From Clostridia bacterium (GTDB lineage Bacteria; Bacillota; Sulfobacillia; SLMV01), in the NCBI GenBank assembly GCA_007133365.1, contig SLMV01000149.1, positions 1 through 31,504 on the forward strand: DNA of 31,504 bases, read 5' to 3'. Positions 1 through 7,870 of this stretch are shown here, piece by piece. Numbering within the stretch: position 1 is the first letter of the stretch; every line of letters begins with the position of its first letter. The position numbers were made by a program, and so were the translations under genes. A model generated the notes under the pieces. It was not told the origin of the DNA and did no database searches. It worked only from the letters and a program-made list of their open reading frames with translations.

Positions 1-221
1 AAATCCTGAATGGGTCGAACGCGCCCGTGCCCTTCATGACAAGCTCCAAACCCACCTTTGATCCCAACCCGGTGCGCTCTCAACTTGTGCGACAAAAAAT
101 CTTCGGTGTCGCAATTGATCACGTATTTCCCCGCAATGAATCGCCCGTCCCTCTGCGATGCGCGTGGTGCGGCATCGGACCAACCGAAACCGTTTCACCG
201 AAAACGTCCTTCCGTCATCAT
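1..221 (-). pseudogene. Possible interrupted or recoded reading frame running off the left edge
   Basis: A minus-strand frame begins at ATG 221 behind a GGGGAAGG ribosome binding site. It meets an in-frame TGA at codon 9, then stays open for about 64 codons to the window edge. The downstream translation looks protein-like: it contains the stretch GRFIAGKYVINCDTEDF, about 60% of its codons start with a purine, and its codon choice resembles the neighbours. I do not recognise the family. It could be a pseudogene, a frame with a sequencing error (TGG read as TGA), a recoded selenocysteine gene, or simply non-coding. The other frames on both strands are less convincing: they lack ribosome binding sites and their composition is arginine-rich. 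Confidence 0.3.
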
Positions 222-322
222 GATCCTTCCCCTGCGCTTCGTTAGCTGTTGCAGCGCTTTCCCCTCAAAGAAGCCGGATCATGATACATCCTGCGTGTTT
301 CGCTCCCTAAGGAATGATCCTT
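217..322. promoter_or_regulatory. Cluster of related short palindromes, candidate operator
   Basis: Three similar palindromic elements lie within 106 bp: ATCATGATCC at 217-226, GGATCATGAT at 276-285, and AAGGAATGATCCTT at 309-322. The first two are inverted copies sharing the ATCATGAT core. They sit immediately upstream of, and partly over, the start of the uncertain left-edge frame. They could be regulator half-sites, but no cognate regulator is visible. The rest of 222-445 shows no gene I can support. Confidence 0.25.
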
Positions 323-445
323 CGGTCGAGGACCCGGGAACGGCTCCCCCTAACCTAAACGCGATCTCGAAGATGATGGTTGATTCAATGGCAGGGATTA
401 GCAGAGGAAGTTTGGGATGCTATTCGATTGGCACGAACAAAACGG

Positions 446-1984
446 TCAGTCCTCGGATAACCCGTCCTTATCACGGCCACCCGGTGAGACACTTAGGGAT
501 CGATCCCTCAAATACAAATAGAGTCCGGTCAGATATTTCCTCATTAGGCGCTTGGCTCCGTCCAAAAGACGGGTGCCGATGCCAGCCGTACGCACTAGTA
601 TTTTGTTGGGTTTTCCAGGCCAGAGGAAAAGAGTGTCGAGGAGCCTTTCCGCCGGGCGGCCCAGGAATTTTGGCAACCGCCAGGCAAGCAGGTACAATCG
701 GACAAAGGTTCGAAAATATGCAGAGGCAAAAGCGACCTCGTCGCGAGTGAACTGGGGTTGGTGCAACATCCAATTCCCGGACCAGGGCTGGTCCGTAGAG
801 AGATATCCCAGGGACCGGGCCAGCCGATTGCCTTCGGTTCCCGGATAAGGATAGAAAACGGAGACGACAATGCGGTGCGGATTAGCCCGAGCATTCAGCT
901 TGATCGTCTTCAGGGTCCGTTTTAGGGTCTCCTCGGGAAGCCCGACCATGTTGTAAGAAAGCGTTGCCATTCCCGATTTCCGAGCAAGGTCAAACCCTTC
1001 CAGGATCGCTTCCTGTGACACCGGTCGTTTAAGGACACGACGGCGCAACTCGAAATCACCCGACTCAACCCCCATATGAATCCGAAAACAACCCGAATCC
1101 CGGAGTGTCGCCACCACCTGTGGGTTTAGCAAGTCGGCCCTAGCATTGCAACTAAAGGGAATGCCGATCTCCTCACGGTACCGCGCCATAAATTCGTTGA
1201 ACCAATCGGGATACAATGGCAAAATGTCATCAAAGAAACTGACATAGTGGGCATCCCGAAACACTTCGAGGGCGGATTTTAGGTAACGAATGGCATCCTC
1301 CGGGCTACGAAACCGTACGTAGTTCGCCGGATTAGGGTAAAGGGTTCGAAACGCAGCATTACAACAATAGGTACACGCGAAAGGACAGCCGCGAGACAGT
1401 AAGGCCGGTACCGTTTTCACCAACTGGGTCTCTAATCGGTCCAAATCGAAAATTCCAAAATGGGGGATGGGCACCGAATCCATACTTTTCGGTAGCGGAT
1501 CATTGGGGGTCGAACGGAATTCACCGGCTTTTAGCCAACACAACCCGCCCACTTGCTCCAGGTCCGTATCGTTCCCTGATAACACCTGGCAAAGCTCAAC
1601 CAAAGAGCGATCGGCTTCTCCTCTAAGAACATAATCGAACCCGCCAAGCGTCAGGGTACCGCGAGGTTCGACCGTCGCATGACAACCGCCGGCCACTAAC
1701 GGGACTTGGGGGACTGCCCGTCTTGTCCAGGCGACATATGTCGGGATATCGGAGAAATTGCTGGTCCGAACCGAAAATCCAACCAAATCAGGTTGTGACT
1801 GACGAACGTTGGCCTCAAACAACAATTGCCCGAGCGGTGCCGTCATGTGTAGAAGTTCAACATCATGGCCCTGTTGGCGTAAGGATGCCGCAAGGGCCGC
1901 GATGCCTTCGGAATAAAACCCGAGACGCGACGTACCCGGCAAGGTTCCAAGCGGATAGTCCGGATAAATCATTAGTACCTTCAT
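446..1984 (-). CDS. B12-binding-domain radical SAM protein (orphan)
   Basis: 512-aa cytosolic protein with a Rossmann-like cobalamin-binding-type N-terminal domain (about residues 1-135) followed by a radical SAM barrel. The CxxxCxxC motif that binds the 4Fe-4S cluster is C200/C204/C207, with an extra C208 directly after it. MGVESGDFELRRRVLKR near the middle of the barrel is the usual ESG/GVES region of this superfamily. The last roughly 110 residues are basic and hydrophobic. Members of this class methylate or rearrange unactivated carbons in lipid, hopanoid or natural-product chemistry, but the substrate cannot be read here and no biosynthetic partner flanks it. The start is supported by a TGGAGG site upstream of ATG 1984. 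No DxHxxG cobalamin ligand motif is obvious, so cobalamin binding itself is inferred from family architecture. Confidence 0.85.
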   Translation of the reverse strand: MKVLMIYPDYPLGTLPGTSRLGFYSEGIAALAASLRQQGHDVELLHMTAPLGQLLFEANVRQSQPDLVGFSVRTSNFSDIPTYVAWTRRAVPQVPLVAGGCHATVEPRGTLTLGGFDYVLRGEADRSLVELCQVLSGNDTDLEQVGGLCWLKAGEFRSTPNDPLPKSMDSVPIPHFGIFDLDRLETQLVKTVPALLSRGCPFACTYCCNAAFRTLYPNPANYVRFRSPEDAIRYLKSALEVFRDAHYVSFFDDILPLYPDWFNEFMARYREEIGIPFSCNARADLLNPQVVATLRDSGCFRIHMGVESGDFELRRRVLKRPVSQEAILEGFDLARKSGMATLSYNMVGLPEETLKRTLKTIKLNARANPHRIVVSVFYPYPGTEGNRLARSLGYLSTDQPWSGNWMLHQPQFTRDEVAFASAYFRTFVRLYLLAWRLPKFLGRPAERLLDTLFLWPGKPNKILVRTAGIGTRLLDGAKRLMRKYLTGLYLYLRDRSLSVSPGGRDKDGLSED

Positions 1985-2155
1985 GGTCTATGCCTCCAGA
2001 TAAGGTCCAAATCAAAAAACAGCATCGATCTTGGACCCTTCGTTTCGACATCGGGCGCACTGACCATTTGCCGCGATACGCTTCCGATGGCGGAGAATAT
2101 CGAATGCTCTTCACACACCCTTACTTCAGGCACACGTTCCTTCGAAAATCATCAA

Positions 2156-2171
2156 AACGGCCAGTGCCGTT
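2156..2171 (-). terminator. Weak hairpin downstream of the UspA gene
   Basis: Reading the minus strand, AACGGC-actg-GCCGTT is followed by TTGATG. The 6-bp stem with a short T-rich tail lies 26 nt after the UspA stop codon, where a terminator would be expected. The U-tract is poor, so termination would be leaky and could let transcription continue into the radical SAM gene. Confidence 0.35.
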
Positions 2172-2196
2172 AAGCCCCCCATATTCCACCTTCCTT

Positions 2197-2655
2197 TTAG
2201 GAAGAATCGTCGTCTTTCGCCTCCTCCCCATCACGGATGATGAGAACGGAGCCAAGCGCATTTCGCGCCACTCGCTCACCAACACTCCCCAACAAAATCG
2301 ACGAGATGCCGGTCAAACCGCGGTTGCCGATGATAATGAGGTCAACGGCCTCGTTCTTGGCACGCTTTACAATCTGATATCCGGGATCGCCATACGCTTT
2401 GATGGCAGTGGGCGAAATCCCATGACGACCGAGTTCCTTTTCCGCTTCCGCTAAAACTTCCCGCCCATGTTCATCGAGGTGAGTCATGAGATTGGCACGC
2501 CAGACCCCCTCACCTTCATAAAGCGTCATGTGAGGCACCACGTGGATGGCAAGCACCTGATCCACATCAAACCGTTTGGCAAATTCGATCGTGGTGCGTA
2601 ACGCCGCCGCTGCCGCCTTGGAGCCATCAACACAAACCATAATTTTCTCGAACAT
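2197..2655 (-). CDS. Universal stress protein, UspA family
   Basis: 152-aa single-domain UspA-fold protein, the normal length for the family. The N-terminus has the conserved first strand with the DGS motif (residues 10-12). The ATP-binding signature G-x2-G-x9-G-S is present near residues 110-124 (GNRGLTG, then LLGSV), which suggests an ATP-binding rather than ATP-independent member. These cytosolic proteins are usually induced on starvation, oxidative or energy stress. GGAGGTG precedes ATG 2655. The gene reads divergently from the cell-wall hydrolase and is followed by the radical SAM gene on the same strand after 212 bp. Confidence 0.93.
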   Translation of the reverse strand: MFEKIMVCVDGSKAAAAALRTTIEFAKRFDVDQVLAIHVVPHMTLYEGEGVWRANLMTHLDEHGREVLAEAEKELGRHGISPTAIKAYGDPGYQIVKRAKNEAVDLIIIGNRGLTGISSILLGSVGERVARNALGSVLIIRDGEEAKDDDSS

Positions 2656-2830
2656 CTAAATCACCTCCGCTCCCGGTAAAATCCCGCTAAAAATCAACGC
2701 AGTAACTATTCCTTTAAACACCTTTCTCGCGATTCCTTCAAACCAATATCTTCCAACGTCACCCGGACCTAAGGCTTCCATGTGCACTCCTGTAAAGAAC
2801 CTGTAAGGTGAGTGAGCGGGAAAATCTGTT

Positions 2831-2836
2831 TATAAT
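2831..2836 (+). promoter_or_regulatory. Candidate -10 element upstream of the cell-wall hydrolase
   Basis: A perfect TATAAT lies 90 bp upstream of the hydrolase GTG, in the 270-bp divergent intergenic region. No good TTGACA-like -35 is found at 16-18 bp spacing (the hexamer at 17 bp is GTGAGT), so an activator or another sigma factor could be involved. Confidence 0.3.
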
Positions 2837-2925
2837 GGAACAAACGCTGAGCAATTGGTAAAAATCACTAAATTGAACACGAATGGCTCACATTTTACAT
2901 GTTTAAGTTGAAAGGATGACAAACC

Positions 2926-3861
2926 GTGAGAAAGATTGGCATCAAAAGAGCGTCACACGGGATGGTGCACCAAATCCTCGTACTCGTTTGTGTCATGGTT
3001 TTCGCCGGTTACATAGTGTCCCCTTCCGACACTGTTTTCGCTGCTCCGAACATCATGATCGATGACGAACCCCTTTCCACCTCGGTATCACCGGTTATTG
3101 AAGAAGGACGGGTGTTGGTCTCACTGGAAGACATCGCAAACCTTGTTGGGGGTCAAACATTTCTCGACGAACGAAGTGGGTCCGCCCGCTTTTTCGCTCC
3201 CAACGCGCGTTTTATCCTTTTGGATGGGGAAACCCGGGTGATGGGAATGCCCGATGCACCCGAACAGACCGTTGCCCCGAAAATGACCGACAATCATCTA
3301 TTCGTTTCGATCCGGTTTTTCGCCGATGTCTTCGGCTGGGGCACCGAATGGAATCAAGACACGCGAACCGTTATCTTGCGCGAGGTTGAGGGCGTACAGC
3401 CGCAAGAGGCACCGATCGAAGCCCAAGCCATAAGCGAAGAAGTGGATGAGCCCGATCCTTATGCCGCCATTGGCTATGTGCCAAATCAAGACGAAATCGA
3501 TCTTCTCATCCGTTTGACCAGTGCCGAAGCACCCGGTGAACCTCATAAAGGACAAGTTGCCGTGGCGGCGGTCGTGCTAAACCGGGTCCGATCCCCCCGA
3601 TTTCCTGATACCATCACCGGCGTCATCAATCAACCCGGACAATTCTGTGTCGTCGCTAACGGTCAAATTAACCGTTCCGTTGTAAGTGGAGTGCCGGCTG
3701 CGGTGGAAGAGGCGCTCAGTGGATCCGATCCGTCGCAGGGTGCACTTTATTTCTTCAGTCCCAGTCGCATTTCACCTTCGAGTACCCAAACCTGGAACTG
3801 GATTAACTCACTGACGATCTTGGTTGAAATTGGTACCCATCAATTTGCAACGGATGAATAA
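2926..3861 (+). CDS. Secreted SleB/CwlJ-type cell-wall hydrolase with copper-amine-oxidase-like N-terminal domain
   Basis: 311-aa exported protein. Residues 1-40 form a basic, hydrophobic signal peptide with a plausible AxA-type cleavage near VFAAP. Residues about 41-153 match the Cu_amine_oxidN1 stalk domain common in Bacillota surface proteins. An acidic linker (about 155-185) leads to a hydrolase_2 (SleB/CwlJ) domain at about 190-308, with the probable catalytic glutamate E201 in SAEAPGEPHKGQVAVAAV. Related enzymes are lytic transglycosylases acting on spore cortex or vegetative peptidoglycan; the architecture does not tell which. The GTG start at 2926 follows an AAAGGATG site. A strong bidirectional terminator lies 28 bp after the stop. 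Confidence 0.9.
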   Translation: MRKIGIKRASHGMVHQILVLVCVMVFAGYIVSPSDTVFAAPNIMIDDEPLSTSVSPVIEEGRVLVSLEDIANLVGGQTFLDERSGSARFFAPNARFILLDGETRVMGMPDAPEQTVAPKMTDNHLFVSIRFFADVFGWGTEWNQDTRTVILREVEGVQPQEAPIEAQAISEEVDEPDPYAAIGYVPNQDEIDLLIRLTSAEAPGEPHKGQVAVAAVVLNRVRSPRFPDTITGVINQPGQFCVVANGQINRSVVSGVPAAVEEALSGSDPSQGALYFFSPSRISPSSTQTWNWINSLTILVEIGTHQFATDE

Positions 3862-3888
3862 GATATCGCTTTGACATTTTCATAACAT

Positions 3889-3912
3889 ACGGCCCGCACC
3901 ATCGCGGGCCGT
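3889..3912. terminator. Bidirectional intrinsic terminator between convergent genes
   Basis: ACGGCCCGC and GCGGGCCGT form a perfect 9-bp stem around the 6-nt loop ACCATC. The plus strand then reads TTTCTATTT, and the minus strand reads TATGTTATG. It separates the cell-wall hydrolase (+) from the M24 peptidase (-). Confidence 0.8.
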
Positions 3913-3943
3913 TTCTATTTGATCTTCCCTTAAGGACCCAAAA

Positions 3944-5005
3944 TCATAGTTCAACCAGGTCCGTGCGACTTTTTGTCAACACTCGGGGACCCTTGGCTTC
4001 GATGAACACCACGTCCTCCACTTTAAAGCCTCCCCAGCCCGGGATGTACAAAGCGGGTTCAAGGGCAAAAACCTGACCCGGCGCCACCACTCCTTCGTCT
4101 TGATCGGACAGGTCCGGTCCGCCCCCAATCGCATGCCCCAATGCATGCACAAAATACCGACCATATCCCGAACGAATGATTTCTCGCCGAGCCTCGGCAT
4201 GTACCCGTTGGAGCAATTGACCCGGCTGCAACAACGAAAGGGCCCGGGCCCGGGCCCGCAAGACGACTTCGTAAGCACTTTTGTGCGCCTGCTCTGCTCT
4301 CCCTAGTATCAAAGTGCGCGAAAAATCGGCATACCCACACCCAACCTGAGGGCTGAAATCCACCACGAGCAAGTCTCCCTGTCGAAACGATCGGTCGGTT
4401 GGCCAGGTATGCGGATACGTGGTGTTAGGACCACTGCTGACCATGGTTGGGGCCGCGTATCGTTCGGCACCATAACGTCGGAGGGCATACTCGATTTCGC
4501 CGGCCAATTGCTGCTCCGTCATCCCTTCTTCCGCGAGCGTCAAGACCCGCTCATAGGCCTGATCTGCCACCCGGCATGAATGTCTGATCTCCTCCAAAAA
4601 CGATGCATCCTTCCTCCCTCGAAGCGCCCGCTTAAAATCATCGAGAAGAACCATCTGGCAATGACGCTCCCGAGCATAAAGCAGTTGAGTGAGCTGGGCG
4701 AAATGCTTCTGCGAAAGGCCCGGTGTATAGCCCACCCGAACATGCGGCCCCTTCGCCAAATGATCCGCGATCACCGACCACATCCGATGTGGCGAGGCGA
4801 CGACAATTTCCACGCCCGTAACACGGGAACGAATAAGACGTTCTTCGTGGGGAAAAACAAATAAGTGCGGTCGATGCTTCAACATCAAAAGCCAACCAGC
4901 CCCGACAGAGGTGAAATATTGAACGTCATCGGGCTCACCTAATATAAGTGCATCTAAGTGGTACTGGGCCGCATATTGTTTTAGCGCCTGCCATCGGGCG
5001 TTCAA
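3944..5005 (-). CDS. M24 family metallopeptidase (Xaa-Pro aminopeptidase/dipeptidase-like)
   Basis: 353-aa cytosolic protein with a creatinase-like N-terminal domain (about 1-125) and a pita-bread catalytic domain (about 135-353). All five dinuclear metal ligands of the family are in place: D216, D227 (correct 11-residue spacing), H291 in HALGHAIGG, E316 in ALEPALY and E330 in FKVEDVV. The enzyme should remove N-terminal residues ahead of proline or split Xaa-Pro dipeptides, supplying proline from peptides. The start is TTG at 5005, chosen because AGGAGGG lies 7 nt upstream and the next residues begin the conserved N-terminal helix. A second M24 gene lies at 12779-13930; the two are diverged paralogues, not a recent duplication. 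Confidence 0.9.
   Translation of the reverse strand: MNARWQALKQYAAQYHLDALILGEPDDVQYFTSVGAGWLLMLKHRPHLFVFPHEERLIRSRVTGVEIVVASPHRMWSVIADHLAKGPHVRVGYTPGLSQKHFAQLTQLLYARERHCQMVLLDDFKRALRGRKDASFLEEIRHSCRVADQAYERVLTLAEEGMTEQQLAGEIEYALRRYGAERYAAPTMVSSGPNTTYPHTWPTDRSFRQGDLLVVDFSPQVGCGYADFSRTLILGRAEQAHKSAYEVVLRARARALSLLQPGQLLQRVHAEARREIIRSGYGRYFVHALGHAIGGGPDLSDQDEGVVAPGQVFALEPALYIPGWGGFKVEDVVFIEAKGPRVLTKSRTDLVEL
4240..4258. repeat. GGGCCC hexamer in three tandem copies
   Basis: Three perfect back-to-back copies of the self-complementary hexamer GGGCCC plus one extra G lie inside the M24 coding sequence. They encode alternating Arg and Ala within the ARARA stretch of a helix. It is probably just a low-complexity coding run, although such a palindromic GC block can form a stable hairpin and may slip in replication. 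Confidence 0.6.
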
Positions 5006-5095
5006 ATCGTTTCCCTCCTGGTCGGAACTTTGGTAGGATAATAGCGATTAGGGTGTCTTAAGAGTATCATATGGGATAATATCGGAGGATGGAAC

Positions 5096-6028
5096 ATGGA
5101 GGGATCTGGTTTGACCGATCACCGCATTCATTATTTATCCGAAACCCTAGGGCTTCGGGCCATTACCTTGGTCACGACGAATGCCGTCGCCAAGGCCCAA
5201 ACGCTTCATCGGACCCGCCCCACCGCCACCGCTGCTCTTGGACGATGTCTGAGCGGAGCGGCGCTGCTCGGGGCATCGCTAAAGCACAACCATTCCGTGA
5301 CATTACGCATCAATGGTGGAGGGCCGGCTGGAACGCTCCTTGCGACCTGTGACGCCCAAGGAAATGTCCGCGCCTATATCGACCACCCCGAAGCCGATGC
5401 CCCTCCCAAGGGACAAGGAAAACTCAATGTCCCGGCCATTGTGGGTCGACAGGGACTTCTTACCGTTTCGTATGACCTCGGATTGAAATCACCCTACACC
5501 GGATCGGCTCAGCTGCTAAATGGTGAAATCGCAGCGGACCTTGCATATTACCTTACGACATCCGAACAAATACCGTCCTCGGTCGGACTCGGCGTGCTCG
5601 TCGGTCAAGACGGTCGCGTTCAAGCATCAGGCGGCTTTTTGATCCAGGCGCTTCCTCTAGGCGATTCGATATCAAAAGACCAAAAACAAGAACAAAATCA
5701 GGCCCTCACTAAGATCATTGAGCGATCCGAAACGCTCACCTCCATCAGCCATATGATCGAAGCGGGCGCCACCCCCAAAGACCTCTTAGCTGAAGTAATG
5801 GGAGCGATCAAGATGCGTGAAATATCACAAGATCCTATCGTTTTTAGCTGTAAGTGTAACCGCAATCGAGCCCTTGAGACCCTCAAGACGATGGACCGAG
5901 ATGACATCCAGGGATTAATCAATCAAAATGGCAACCTGGAGGTTACCTGTGAGTTTTGTCGTGAGACGTTCTATTTCGATGAAGACGAAATTGAAGCGTT
6001 TCTTAATCCTCCCGACCTGGCCAATTAG
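5096..6028 (+). CDS. hslO: Hsp33 redox-regulated molecular chaperone
   Basis: 310-aa cytosolic holdase chaperone activated by oxidative unfolding. The N-terminal substrate-binding domain carries the usual landmarks, including GGGPAGTLLATCDAQGNVRAY and NGEIAADLAYYLTTSEQ, where the family has G-E-I-A-D-x-Y-Y-x-x-S-E-Q. The C-terminal zinc switch is intact: C252 and C254 (CxC), then C285 and C288 (CxxC), with the normal 30-residue gap. These cysteines bind zinc when reduced and form disulfides under peroxide plus heat or bleach stress. The start ATG 5096 follows GGAGG at 5083-5087. It reads divergently from the M24 gene with 90 bp between. It is monocistronic as far as can be seen, with 164 bp to the asparaginase gene. 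Confidence 0.96.
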   Translation: MEGSGLTDHRIHYLSETLGLRAITLVTTNAVAKAQTLHRTRPTATAALGRCLSGAALLGASLKHNHSVTLRINGGGPAGTLLATCDAQGNVRAYIDHPEADAPPKGQGKLNVPAIVGRQGLLTVSYDLGLKSPYTGSAQLLNGEIAADLAYYLTTSEQIPSSVGLGVLVGQDGRVQASGGFLIQALPLGDSISKDQKQEQNQALTKIIERSETLTSISHMIEAGATPKDLLAEVMGAIKMREISQDPIVFSCKCNRNRALETLKTMDRDDIQGLINQNGNLEVTCEFCRETFYFDEDEIEAFLNPPDLAN

Positions 6029-6192
6029 GCGGGTACGTGGATGCTGAATGAAGGTGCTTTGACGCTCGAGAATACCGCAACCGGTCGGTGTTCTCCCGTT
6101 GAGCCCTTTCATCGTCAGACGTAAAGGTTTAGCATCACGACAAAGCGTCACCGATTCTTAAACATTTATGGGTCGCAAAGAGGGGGGAGAAC

Positions 6193-7194
6193 ATGAAAAC
6201 CTGCGACATGACCACCCGTCAAATCATTCTCGCCGCTACCGGCGGCACCATCGCAACACCGCGCCACACGCACCGGCCTTTAAACGCCGGCGATTTGGCC
6301 CATCATCTTCGCCAGGCGCTTCCGGATCCGTCCCTCGGGATCATGCCGATCGACCTTGATCAAGTGGCCTCCAGCAACCTCACCCCTAATCAGGTCTTGG
6401 CATGGATCCGGCAAGCACACACTTGGATACAAGAAGGGTATGATGGCATCGTGCTCACCCACGGCACGGATACACTGGAGGAAACCGCGTTCTTATTTGA
6501 TCTATTTTGGGATCAAGACGCTCCCATCGTCATCACCGGCGCGATGCGAAGCGCAAAATCAGCGGGTGAGGACGGGCCGCGCAATTTGATCGCGGCCTAC
6601 CAGACGGCTCTCGATCCCCGATCCCGGGGAAAAGGCCCCTTGGTGGTAATGAACGAACAAATCTTCGCCGGATGCGAGGTTACGAAACAACACAGCTGGC
6701 AGGTGAGCGCTTTCGGATCCGAAAACGGCGCATTGGGGGCGGTAGGTCCTTTCGACCCGCTCACCTATGACCGCCCTTATTTTCGCTCCCACCCCCTGCC
6801 TCTGCCCGCTTCTCTGTCCGGGACCATTCCCATTCTCACACCGGGTCTAGGGGACAACGGACAGTGGATCCGGAACTGGCCGTCAAAGGATCTTCAGGGC
6901 CTGGTGGTAGCCGCAGGGGGTTTGGCCGGGATTCCCCCAGGCTTTCATCTGAGCATAAAGGAAAAAGCGAGAAATGGAATCCCCGTTGTCATTTGCACCC
7001 GGTGTCCTGCGGGCGGCACACGGTCGGGTGTCGATGGTGATGGCCTCCTTTGGGCGGGCCACCTTAACCCGGTAAAAGCTCGGCTCGCTCTGCTGGTGGG
7101 CATGCAACTTTTCGGGCCCAATTCCTCGAAATTGCTGGCCGTTTTAAGGAGGAATGATGAACGCAACCAATGCGGGCCATCTTCTCGTGATTGA
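6193..7194 (+). CDS. L-asparaginase, type I/II family
   Basis: 333-aa asparaginase of the bacterial (E. coli-like) family, hydrolysing L-asparagine to aspartate and ammonia. Both catalytic signatures are present: the N-terminal nucleophile loop AATGGTIAT with T19, and LTHGTDTLEETA with the T92-D93 pair. The downstream AMRSAKSAGEDGPRNL and VTKQHSWQV segments also match. There is no signal peptide, so it is cytosolic. A strong GAGGGGGGAG site precedes ATG 6193. The C-terminal 14 codons overlap the response-regulator gene by 41 nt, and that gene's own ribosome binding site lies inside this coding sequence, so the two are translationally coupled. Glutaminase side activity cannot be excluded. Confidence 0.93.
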   Translation: MKTCDMTTRQIILAATGGTIATPRHTHRPLNAGDLAHHLRQALPDPSLGIMPIDLDQVASSNLTPNQVLAWIRQAHTWIQEGYDGIVLTHGTDTLEETAFLFDLFWDQDAPIVITGAMRSAKSAGEDGPRNLIAAYQTALDPRSRGKGPLVVMNEQIFAGCEVTKQHSWQVSAFGSENGALGAVGPFDPLTYDRPYFRSHPLPLPASLSGTIPILTPGLGDNGQWIRNWPSKDLQGLVVAAGGLAGIPPGFHLSIKEKARNGIPVVICTRCPAGGTRSGVDGDGLLWAGHLNPVKARLALLVGMQLFGPNSSKLLAVLRRNDERNQCGPSSRD

Positions 7195-7870
7195 AGATGA
7201 TCCCAACATCGAACGCGTGTTACGGTTATATTTGGAACAAGAAGGCTTCGACGTTCAAAGCGTCCCCACCGGACAACAGGGTTTGAAAGCCCTTGAAGAC
7301 CGACGGCCCGATCTAATTCTTTTGGATTTAATGCTGCCAGACGCTGATGGGTGGGATATCTGCCGGGAAATCCGGCATCAACACAACATTCCCATCATCA
7401 TGGTGACCGCCCGGGATGCCATGGGCGATAAATTGACCGGGCTGGAGTTGGGAGCCGATGATTACATTACTAAACCCTTTGAGCCGCAAGAAGTCGTCGC
7501 TCGCATCAAAGCGGTCTTGCGACGAAGCCAACATACGGTACAGGGGCCTTTGCGACAGTTCAACGGACTGACCATCGATTTCAATACAAGACGCGTCACC
7601 CGGGATGACGAAGACATCCATTTGACCGCCAAAGAGTTCGAACTTCTTTGGTTACTGGCCAATAATCCCGGCCGCGTCTTCACACGTGATCAGCTACTGG
7701 ATCGGATATGGGGCTATGAATTTTACGGCAACATTCGAACTGTCGACGTCCATATCCGGCACCTTCGCGAAAAACTGGAGCCCAATCCGAACAAACCGCA
7801 ATACATTGTGACACTATGGGGTGTGGGATATAAGTTCGAACCCGGCGAGGAGGAAAAGACCGACACATGA
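7154..7870 (+). CDS. OmpR/PhoB-family response regulator
   Basis: 238-aa two-domain regulator. The receiver domain (about 8-122) has the acidic pair E14/D15/D16, phospho-acceptor D58 in LILLDLMLPDADG, and the conserved lysine in DDYITKPFEP. The winged-helix DNA-binding domain (about 135-232) shows the PhoB-type signature LTAKEFELLWLLANNPGRVF and VDVHIRHLREKLE. AAGGAGGAATG places the start at the paired ATGs 7154/7157. It overlaps asparaginase upstream and shares the ATGA overlap with the kinase gene downstream, so all three form one operon. The regulon is not readable from the window. Confidence 0.96.
   Translation: MMNATNAGHLLVIEDDPNIERVLRLYLEQEGFDVQSVPTGQQGLKALEDRRPDLILLDLMLPDADGWDICREIRHQHNIPIIMVTARDAMGDKLTGLELGADDYITKPFEPQEVVARIKAVLRRSQHTVQGPLRQFNGLTIDFNTRRVTRDDEDIHLTAKEFELLWLLANNPGRVFTRDQLLDRIWGYEFYGNIRTVDVHIRHLREKLEPNPNKPQYIVTLWGVGYKFEPGEEEKTDT

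Noticed and set aside
27..245. 72-aa plus-strand frame with a CAWC motif
   Set aside because: GTG start without a ribosome binding site; antisense to the more protein-like minus frame.
58..750. Long plus-strand open frame across the left region and the end of the radical SAM gene
   Set aside because: Its 3' half is antisense to the radical SAM gene, it lacks a ribosome binding site, and its composition is rich in Arg, Ser and Pro without family features.
2656..2720. GTTTAA-like element upstream of uspA suggesting a sigma-B promoter
   Set aside because: The matching -10 is only 3 of 6 and spacing is loose; too weak to annotate.
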